DNA of 49,460 nucleotides from Methylomonas rivi (GTDB taxonomy: Bacteria > Pseudomonadota > Gammaproteobacteria > Methylococcales > Methylomonadaceae): the NCBI RefSeq assembly GCF_024505165.1, contig NZ_JANIBK010000018.1, positions 1 through 49,460 on the forward strand, given 5' to 3'. How positions within the stretch are numbered: the first letter of the stretch is position 1; every line of letters starts with the position of its first letter. A program made the translations under genes and the position numbers. The notes below the pieces were generated by a model. The model was not told the DNA's origin. It did no database searches and saw only the letters and a program-made list of their open reading frames with translations. Of this stretch, positions 43,453 through 49,460 are shown piece by piece.

Positions 43453-44533
43453 ATCGGGAATGCGGGAAATTACCTATGCGCAAGCCATTCGTGAAGGTCT
43501 GGATCAGGCAATGGAGCAAGATGCCAATGTCATTGTGATCGGTGAGGGGGTGCCCGACCCCAAAGCCATTTTTAACACAACGGCTGAGTTGCGCGAGAAA
43601 TACGGTGCCCGGCGTGTTTTCGATATGCCGCTTTCCGAAAACGGCGTCACGGGTGTTTGCATCGGGGCGGCGTTGTCCGGCATGCGGCCGGTTATGATTC
43701 ATCAGAGAATAGATTTTGCTTTGTTGGCGATGGATCAGTTGGTTAATAATGCCGCCAAATGGCATTACATGTTCGATGGCAAGGCGAGCGTGCCATTGGT
43801 TGTGCGGGTAATCGTCGGTCGTGGCTGGGGGCAGGGCCCCCAGCACTCGCAAAGCTTGCAAGCCATGTTTTCGCTGGTGCCTGGATTGAAAGTCATTATG
43901 CCGACTACCGCCCATGACGCTAAGGGTATGCTGATTTCGGCGATTGAAGACAACAACCCGGTTATGTTTATTGAACACCGCTGGTTACACCAGATAAAGG
44001 ACACTGTGCCGGAAACGTATTATCGCGTTCCGTTGGGGCAGTCCAAAGTGCTGCATGAAGGTGATACCGTAACGGTCGCTGCATTTTCACACATGGCGGT
44101 CGAAGCGCTCATCGCCGCGAAAGCGTTGATGTCCGTTATGGGGATCGCCATTGAAGTTTTGGACATGCGCAGCGTAAGTCCGCTGGATGTGGCCAGTGTC
44201 CTGAGGTCGGTTCGCAAAACCGGCCGATTGATCGTCGCGGATACCGCTTTTCGCACCGGCAGTGTCGCGGGCGAATTGATTACACAAGTCGTGGAGCAAG
44301 CCTTTTCCGCATTAAAACTGCCGCCCGCCCGCATTGCCCTGCCTGATCATCCCATGCCTACCTCGCCATTCATGGCGGAGCATTATTATCCCGGACCGGA
44401 AACTATTGTTGCCGCGGTGGCGGATATGCTCGGCATAGATAAAAATTCGGATGCCTATATTAAATTGACGGGGTTGCTGGTACGCGAAGGGCCGCACGAT
44501 ACACCAAACCCCGGCTTTACAGGTCCTTTCTAA
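43445..44533 (+). CDS. Thiamine-diphosphate-dependent E1 component, beta subunit
   Basis: 362 residues from ATG 43445 with GGGGGAGAG just upstream. Typical E1-beta features: TYAQAIREGLDQAM, GEGV, FDMPLSENGVTGVCIGAAL (the Glu that activates thiamine), QGPQHSQSL and the C-terminal transketolase domain from about 210 (GDTVTVAAFSHM; DMRSVSPLD). In place of the usual QxRN lattice there is a variant HHxRH-like set (KWHYMFDGKASVPLVVR). The last 30 residues (GLLVREGPHDTPNPGFTGPF) extend beyond most E1-beta proteins. Partner of the alpha subunit; part of the sugar operon and not of a catabolic dehydrogenase operon. Confidence 0.88.
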   Translation: MPESGMREITYAQAIREGLDQAMEQDANVIVIGEGVPDPKAIFNTTAELREKYGARRVFDMPLSENGVTGVCIGAALSGMRPVMIHQRIDFALLAMDQLVNNAAKWHYMFDGKASVPLVVRVIVGRGWGQGPQHSQSLQAMFSLVPGLKVIMPTTAHDAKGMLISAIEDNNPVMFIEHRWLHQIKDTVPETYYRVPLGQSKVLHEGDTVTVAAFSHMAVEALIAAKALMSVMGIAIEVLDMRSVSPLDVASVLRSVRKTGRLIVADTAFRTGSVAGELITQVVEQAFSALKLPPARIALPDHPMPTSPFMAEHYYPGPETIVAAVADMLGIDKNSDAYIKLTGLLVREGPHDTPNPGFTGPF

Positions 44534-44577
44534 TTCTAATCTGTAAGATTTAAACAGAACTAAATAGTGGTCAATCA

Positions 44578-44919
44578 ATGATGACGAGTAATCTTTGTTA
44601 TGCCGGCGCGGAAACAATCACGCCCGGTAAGGCTTGGTGCGAAATGTCCGATGCAGCGAGACTTACATGCGTAAATAATACCATGGCCGCCTATGCGGCT
44701 TTTCCAAATACCGTGCTGGTAGCGATCGAGGCCAAGCAGGACGGTCAAGTGATTATCAGGTTGCTCGAACCGGTTTCGGCTGATAAGCGGGGAACTTTAT
44801 TGCTTGATCTGGAGTTTTTTTTAAAGGAATCGATTGATCCGGGGGTGGTCGTTTGGCTGGAGCCGTTTGGTGATCGGAACTCGCTTAGAAATCTGCGTGG
44901 CATTGAGGTGAAATCATGA
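44578..44919 (+). CDS. Small conserved-looking hypothetical protein, 113 aa
   Basis: 113 residues, not recognised. Three Cys lie in the first 31 residues. The second half looks folded: beta strands VLVAIEAKQDGQVIIRLL and TLLLDLEFFLKES, then VVWLEPFGDRNSLRNLRG. The gene sits between the E1 beta gene (44 bases) and the second radical SAM gene, whose start overlaps its stop (ATGA, 44916-44919). The coupling suggests it is a partner of that radical SAM protein or of the E1 enzyme. An ATG one codon later is possible. Confidence 0.65.
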   Translation: MMTSNLCYAGAETITPGKAWCEMSDAARLTCVNNTMAAYAAFPNTVLVAIEAKQDGQVIIRLLEPVSADKRGTLLLDLEFFLKESIDPGVVVWLEPFGDRNSLRNLRGIEVKS

Positions 44920-46055
44920 GTGAAGCAGTGCAAACCCGCGAAGGGGCGTTGATTCTCGATTCTCATAAGCTCTCGTATCACACCGACAGAGTGGAGGCAT
45001 GGGAAGCAGGGGAGCGGATAGCGCCGGTTAGCGTCGATATGTCTTTGACCCGCGCTTGCGGTGCAATGTGTTCGTTTTGCTACGCGATGATGCAGGAATC
45101 GCAGGCCAGAAGCAGCATCAAAACCGTGGATGCGCTCAATTTACTGGACGATTTTTCCGCCATCGGTATACGTAGCGTATCGCTGGTATCGGATGGCGAA
45201 AGTACACTATCCAAGGCCTATGTTCCCTTCATCCAGCATGCGGCGGAATTAGGCATAGACGTGGGAAATGCAACCAACGCTTGGGAATGGGAGCCGGACA
45301 AAATCGAACAGGTATTGCCACACATAACGTGGATACGATTTACGGTTGCGGCCGGTCGGCCGGAAAGCTATGCCAGCATCATGTACAAAGGTCCGGAGCA
45401 TACTGAAGTATTTGATCGGGCGATAAAACATATTCAATATGCGGTCGATTTAAAAAGACGGAATGGGTTATCGGTAACGCTGGGTATTCAAATGGTGTTG
45501 ATGCCGCATTTGAAAGACGAGATCATCCCGTTTGCGCAGCTAGGGTTGGATCTGGGTGTGGATTACGCCGTGATCAAGCACTGTTCGGATGACGAACAGC
45601 ATACTTTGGGGATTGACTACAGCCAATACGACAGCCTTCACGATTTGCTGGTTCAAGCTGAGTCCATGAGTAACGAGCAGACAAAAATCATAGTAAAGTG
45701 GGACAAAATCAAAGATGGTGATAAGCCCTCTTATAAGCGCTTTTACGGCCCGCAGTTTTTGCTGCAAATAAGTGGCAGCGGTCTGGTGGCCCCTTCAGGC
45801 ATGTTTTTTAATGCGCGCTATTCAAAATTACATATTGGAAATTTCACCGAAGAACGCTTTATCGATATCTGGAAGTCCGAACGCTACTGGAGAGCCATGA
45901 ATTATCTGGCTTCTCCGGCTTTCGATGCTCAGACCATGATGGGTACTTTACCTATTCAGCATTATGTAAGTGTCGCGCTAGACAATCACGCCAAAGGCAT
46001 AAGCCGCATTCAGCCTGGTAAAGAACCGAAACCATTGCATGTGAACTTTTTGTAA
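44916..46055 (+). CDS. Radical SAM enzyme, paralogue with a cysteine-free SPASM-like region
   Basis: 379 residues. CGAMCSFC gives Cys48, Cys52 and Cys55, exactly the positions in the first radical SAM protein of the operon; SDGEST near 92 stands where GEGEP is. It shares the same ends (DSHKLSYHTDRV, LHVNFL). Only one other Cys (in KHCSDDE) occurs and the C-terminal SPASM-like region has none, so it cannot hold auxiliary iron-sulfur clusters of the usual kind. It still has the characteristic HIGNFTEERFIDIWKSE block of SPASM proteins. It may have a different radical chemistry or form a pair with its paralogue. Last gene of the tight operon. Confidence 0.85.
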   Translation: MSEAVQTREGALILDSHKLSYHTDRVEAWEAGERIAPVSVDMSLTRACGAMCSFCYAMMQESQARSSIKTVDALNLLDDFSAIGIRSVSLVSDGESTLSKAYVPFIQHAAELGIDVGNATNAWEWEPDKIEQVLPHITWIRFTVAAGRPESYASIMYKGPEHTEVFDRAIKHIQYAVDLKRRNGLSVTLGIQMVLMPHLKDEIIPFAQLGLDLGVDYAVIKHCSDDEQHTLGIDYSQYDSLHDLLVQAESMSNEQTKIIVKWDKIKDGDKPSYKRFYGPQFLLQISGSGLVAPSGMFFNARYSKLHIGNFTEERFIDIWKSERYWRAMNYLASPAFDAQTMMGTLPIQHYVSVALDNHAKGISRIQPGKEPKPLHVNFL

Positions 46056-46327
46056 GTATATCGTTACTACTTTATGCTCTAGGTAATCCAGCCTAATCGA
46101 CTACTTGAGAGAATATTTACGTGTATTTTATTATTGCCATTCGAAATTGGCGTGAGTTTGTAAAGCGGTTCATTGCCAAAATGTCAAGATAATAATAATT
46201 TTTCAAATCAAGCGGAATAGCGAAAGTATTGTTATTAACCGAACGTTATTCATTTCTGGTTGGCACCATGAGATGTCGAAGCTGTGCGGAAGCATAAGGG
46301 CTAAAGAAAACTTTATTCGAGGACTTG
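46056..46327. other. A+T-rich gap
   Basis: 272 bases with no gene; A+T rich in contrast to the preceding operon and leading into the A+T-rich genes after it. It may hold the promoter for the GT-C-like gene, but no convincing pair of boxes was seen. Confidence 0.35.
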
Positions 46328-48346
46328 ATGTTTATTTTAGGGGTAGTATCGTTCTTACAAATTACTTTTATTCCAGGCTATATTGCTATTAGGTTTTTAA
46401 GGCTTGATGGCATTAGCTTAATACAGCGCGCAGTATATATTTTTACATTAAGCCTGTTGATAAATTATATTGTTGTGATGCCTTTGGCGTCGCTTAATAT
46501 ATATTATTCATGGTTGGTATTCTTATTGCTAGCAATTGAATTTATTGTTATCGGTGGCATCTCTTTTAAAGATTGGAAAAGCGGAAAAAATTCCGGATAT
46601 TATGTGCGGTTGGTTGCGGGAGTCAGTTGCGAAAACACATTAAGTGGTTTCGGTATTATTCTAATTTCCATTATTTCACTGCTGCTATTTTGCTATCTTT
46701 TATATAAAAACTTAGGAACTATATTTTTACAGTCCGACATGATGGGGTCTTATAATCCCTGGACATTGGAATTCCTATTAAATAGATTGCCTGATCCTGC
46801 AAATACCATGAGTTATCCTATCCTTATGCCGGCAAATTGGTCTTTAGGATATCTTATTATGCAGAATGAAAATATTCAGTTTTTTAATAAGATGACTTTG
46901 TCGCTATTTCCATTCGTGGTTTCGTTGCTGTTTATAGATTTATCGATAAAGAATAAGAGCTTAATATATTTGCTAGGATTGGTATTCTATTCGATTATTT
47001 TAATTTTATATACTGGCTATTTGTTTGGGGCGGGGACGCTTGATATTCCTGCTGCATCGATTGGCTTTTTGGCATTCTATGCGATTTTGGATGTTTATTT
47101 TACGCGTAGCTCAAATAAAATAGATGGCAAGAGATTGATATTGGTTATTCTGTTTGCGTCTGTATCCGCGCTTATTAAACAAGCAGGTTTGTTTTTACTG
47201 ATTGTAATAATGGCTTGGTTGGTATGGTTCTTATTTGTTGATGGTAAAAATAAGACGAATTATAAGTTTAAGGAAAATTTTATAATATTACTACTATCAA
47301 TGGTGGTTGTATCTGTACTGGTCTTAAGTTGGTATGGATATATTGAATATCAGATATTCCAAGGCCGTTCTTCCTCATCATCTGCTTGGCTTACGAAGGG
47401 GATTCATGAAGGAAGGGATAATTATCAGCGTTTTTTATGGGCGATGAACTTGATATTTCCAATGGCTAAGTCGTGGAAAATTATTGGTGCGATAATTTTT
47501 CTTCTAAGCACTTTAGGGGTCTTTCATGAAAAAAGCCGCTTGGTGTTTCTGTTAATAATTTGCCCTTATTTGTTTATTTGGGTTTTCTATTATAGTTATG
47601 AAATAAGAACGATATCCCCCATTATGCCATTTGTTGCATATTCTGCCGCGTTTGGTGTTTATGTGCTTTTTGAAAAGTGTTTTTTTCGGGTTTTTAATAT
47701 TAAAGAGTTGAGTCAGTCTGCGCAAAAAAGTGATCTATCGAATAGAGTAAATTCGGATGAAAATTGCCAAAAAATCCGGGATTTTTGGGATATAGAATAT
47801 TCAAGTTTGTATTTAAAGCAAATAAATCCTTTCGTCGGCTGTTGTGCTTTTAGTTATCAATTTGCCAACCCTATGAGGTTACTTTTAAAAGTAAACGTTC
47901 ATCCTGGTCTTGCTCTTGGCATGTTTATTTCAGTTTTATTCGCTATTATCATTTTGAACTTTACTTGGTTTAGTTCGGATAAACTACTTTTAAGACAAAG
48001 TAATTTACTGATGACGGTGGGAGAAGCTCCGCAGTTGAATGAGTTTTTGGTTGATTATGTATCAAGGCATGAAATTAAAGGAAAGATTGCATCGCAATAT
48101 GGGTTGATAAGAATTTTCCCTCAGACTAAGCAATATTATTTTCCTCTAAAACTATTGGGTACCTATGATTATTTTAATAGTATTTTGGAGCGTGACGACA
48201 TAACGCATATCATAATAAAAGTAGGTAATGCTTATGGTTATGAATTTGATGGAGATATTATAGCATTAATTATGAGGCGGATTGAAAATAAAGAGTATAC
48301 GTTGCTTTTGCGTGATGACCAGCATTATTTTATTAAGATTAGATGA
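46328..48346 (+). CDS. Polytopic membrane protein, GT-C glycosyltransferase-like
   Basis: 672 residues from ATG 46328 with AGGA 4 bases upstream. About 13 hydrophobic segments spread over the first 460 residues and one more near 545 (LALGMFISVLFAIIILNFTWF), then a soluble C-terminal domain of about 110 residues. The first long external loop has an acidic/aromatic stretch (QSDMMGSYNPWTLEF), the kind of place where GT-C enzymes keep a catalytic Asp. This topology fits lipid-linked sugar transferases (ArnT/PMT-like) acting on the periplasmic face. No closer family was recognised; a polymerase (Wzy-like) is an alternative. Base composition is far more A+T rich than the genes before 46 kb, suggesting recent transfer. 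Confidence 0.65.
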   Translation: MFILGVVSFLQITFIPGYIAIRFLRLDGISLIQRAVYIFTLSLLINYIVVMPLASLNIYYSWLVFLLLAIEFIVIGGISFKDWKSGKNSGYYVRLVAGVSCENTLSGFGIILISIISLLLFCYLLYKNLGTIFLQSDMMGSYNPWTLEFLLNRLPDPANTMSYPILMPANWSLGYLIMQNENIQFFNKMTLSLFPFVVSLLFIDLSIKNKSLIYLLGLVFYSIILILYTGYLFGAGTLDIPAASIGFLAFYAILDVYFTRSSNKIDGKRLILVILFASVSALIKQAGLFLLIVIMAWLVWFLFVDGKNKTNYKFKENFIILLLSMVVVSVLVLSWYGYIEYQIFQGRSSSSSAWLTKGIHEGRDNYQRFLWAMNLIFPMAKSWKIIGAIIFLLSTLGVFHEKSRLVFLLIICPYLFIWVFYYSYEIRTISPIMPFVAYSAAFGVYVLFEKCFFRVFNIKELSQSAQKSDLSNRVNSDENCQKIRDFWDIEYSSLYLKQINPFVGCCAFSYQFANPMRLLLKVNVHPGLALGMFISVLFAIIILNFTWFSSDKLLLRQSNLLMTVGEAPQLNEFLVDYVSRHEIKGKIASQYGLIRIFPQTKQYYFPLKLLGTYDYFNSILERDDITHIIIKVGNAYGYEFDGDIIALIMRRIENKEYTLLLRDDQHYFIKIR

Positions 48347-48367
48347 TTATAGGTTTAGGTAAGTAAA

Positions 48368-49042
48368 ATGGGTAGCGTTAAAATAGTGCTATTATTTACT
48401 CTTATTATGCTAAGTGGGTGCGATAAGTACGATAAAAAGCATAAGGTAATACTGGAAAAGGGTGTTGTCGCATGGAATCAATGGAGATCGGATAATCCAG
48501 GTATAAAGCCAAACTTAGTAGGAGTAAAATATTATAAGGCAGATTTTAAGGGCTTTGATTTTTCTAATACGGATTTTTCATTTTCAGAATTGCCTTTTGC
48601 CGATTTCACTGGCTCTGATCTTCAAAACACAAATTTTACTAAATCCTATCTTCAAGTTGCAAACTTTAAAAATTGTATGCTTACAGGCTCAAATTTCTAT
48701 AGAGCAATGATGTATGGTGCAAATTTAAATGGTGTAACAGGTAAAAATATTTCCTTTTCCAGGGCCTATTTGGATTCTTCCGATCTGGTGAACTTGAATG
48801 TAGAGAATTCATTTTTTACAAATACATTTCTTGCGGATAGTAACTTATCGGGTTCTACTTTTAGAGGTTCTTTTTTTTATGATACGAATATGAAAAGGAC
48901 TTTTATTGTTAAAGCCCATTTCATAGATGTGGACTTTAAAGATGCAGATCTAAGTGGCAGTTTCATAAAGCAATCAGAATTCACCAACACAAATTTACAG
49001 GCCGCGAGAAGCGGCACAAATTTCATTAATATTGACAAATGA
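48368..49042 (+). CDS. Pentapeptide-repeat lipoprotein
   Basis: 224 residues. A lipoprotein signal is clear: MGSVKIVLLFTLIMLSGC with lipobox LSGC, Cys18 being the modified residue; Asp at +2 hints at inner-membrane retention. From about 55 to 215 the chain is built of pentapeptide repeats, A(D/N)LxX or similar (ADFKG FDFSN TDFSF; ANLNG; SNLSG STFRG; ADLSG), forming a right-handed beta helix. Such proteins serve as binding scaffolds. It lies 21 bases after the GT-C-like gene and 29 before the GT2 gene, so it belongs to the surface polysaccharide locus. Function unknown; A+T rich. Confidence 0.82.
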   Translation: MGSVKIVLLFTLIMLSGCDKYDKKHKVILEKGVVAWNQWRSDNPGIKPNLVGVKYYKADFKGFDFSNTDFSFSELPFADFTGSDLQNTNFTKSYLQVANFKNCMLTGSNFYRAMMYGANLNGVTGKNISFSRAYLDSSDLVNLNVENSFFTNTFLADSNLSGSTFRGSFFYDTNMKRTFIVKAHFIDVDFKDADLSGSFIKQSEFTNTNLQAARSGTNFINIDK

Positions 49043-49071
49043 TTAAATTTTAATAAATAAATGAGTTCATA

Positions 49072-49460
49072 ATGAAGCAAGTTCATATACTAATACCAGC
49101 ATATAATCCGGATGAAAAGTTATTACATATTGTTGAAGAGGTGTTGGCGGCTAATTTTTCGGTAATTGTAGTTGATGATGGTAGCGAGGTTGGGCTTGAG
49201 ATATTTGATGAGTTAAAACGTTTTCCTTCCTGTTGTGTTCTTCATCATGCAATAAATCTAGGTAAAGGAAGAGCGATAAAAACGGGGTTAAATTACTGTT
49301 ATGTAAATTTTCCAAAATCTGTTGGGGTTGTGACCGCCGATGCTGATGGGCAGCATTTATCTACAGACATAAAGAAAGTGGCCGATGCCTTGTTGGAAAG
49401 TCCTTCAAAATTTATTATTGGCTCCAGGGTGTTTTCAAAAAAAAATATACCTGTAAGAAG
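49072..49460 (+). CDS. GT2 family glycosyltransferase (3' end outside window)
   Basis: The first 129 residues are present. The N terminus is a standard GT-A nucleotide-sugar fold: VHILIPAYNPDEKLL, VIVVDDGS, INLGKGRAIKTGLNY and the metal-binding DADGQH. The pattern is closest to dolichol-phosphate-mannose synthase-like and polysaccharide GT2 enzymes that transfer a sugar from a nucleotide donor to a lipid phosphate or growing glycan on the cytoplasmic side. Start ATG 49072 lies 29 bases after the lipoprotein gene; no strong ribosome-binding site. It may make the lipid-linked sugar that the GT-C-like protein uses. Confidence 0.88.
   Translation, partial: MKQVHILIPAYNPDEKLLHIVEEVLAANFSVIVVDDGSEVGLEIFDELKRFPSCCVLHHAINLGKGRAIKTGLNYCYVNFPKSVGVVTADADGQHLSTDIKKVADALLESPSKFIIGSRVFSKKNIPVR

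Noticed and set aside
1-49460. CRISPR array or tRNA/rRNA genes
   Set aside because: No regularly spaced repeats and no cloverleaf or rRNA-like conserved stretches were noticed anywhere in the window.

Overview
The window looks like chromosomal DNA of a free-living gammaproteobacterium, plausibly a type I methanotroph of the Methylomonas/Methylobacter kind. That placement is an inference from gene content and the roughly mid-50s % G+C backbone; no rRNA or methane oxidation gene is present. Nothing here is a tRNA, rRNA or CRISPR array.

Layout. 1-3.4 kb: glycogen metabolism, with a GH57 branching-type enzyme and a fusion of two starch/glycogen-binding modules to an endonuclease/exonuclease/phosphatase domain. 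3.5-7.3 kb: a small unknown gene, a phospholipase D-like protein, a ModE-type regulator, a decayed partial copy of the PLD gene, and a bacteriohemerythrin. 7.3-11 kb: a MITE-like element and a giant gene that I read as pyrophosphate-dependent PEP carboxykinase. 11.2-12.9 kb: FecI-type sigma factor and FecR-type anti-sigma factor, followed by what may be only the first codons of the expected TonB receptor.

12.9-17.1 kb is an A+T-rich island that interrupts this locus. It carries an ABC-three-component (ABC-3C) conflict system: an HNH nuclease effector with the ABC-3C C-terminal domain, a 73-residue middle component, and a DUF2326 SMC-like ABC ATPase, with overlapping genes. A PIN-domain RNase-like gene follows. 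This is the best candidate for a poorly described system.

17.1-20.6 kb: a phosphatase/kinase-like gene pair, a periplasmic retropepsin-like protease, a small secreted protein and rpiA. 20.7-22.3 kb: ilvA. 22.9-31.5 kb: a signalling block (a kinase-less PAS protein, a multi-PAS histidine kinase, an Rcp1-like receiver, and a double-receiver PAS/GAF/GGDEF/EAL protein). 31.5-37.5 kb, minus strand: an MglA-like GTPase, a soluble histidine kinase and a receiver-PilB/GspE fusion in one operon, with an EVE-domain gene downstream and an EAL phosphodiesterase upstream; this set suggests control of a type IV pilus or secretion machine. 37.6 kb: an alpha/beta hydrolase.

39.7-49.5 kb is a surface-polysaccharide or glycoconjugate locus. 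A tight operon encodes a GmhA-like SIS protein, a radical SAM/SPASM enzyme, an NAD-dependent sugar epimerase, a two-subunit thiamine-diphosphate E1-like enzyme without E2/E3, a small unknown protein and a second radical SAM enzyme whose SPASM region has lost its cysteines. It is followed by A+T-rich genes for a GT-C-like membrane protein, a pentapeptide-repeat lipoprotein and the start of a GT2 glycosyltransferase. The chemistry of the first seven genes does not match a sugar pathway I know. No database search was run; family names rest on motifs read from the translations.
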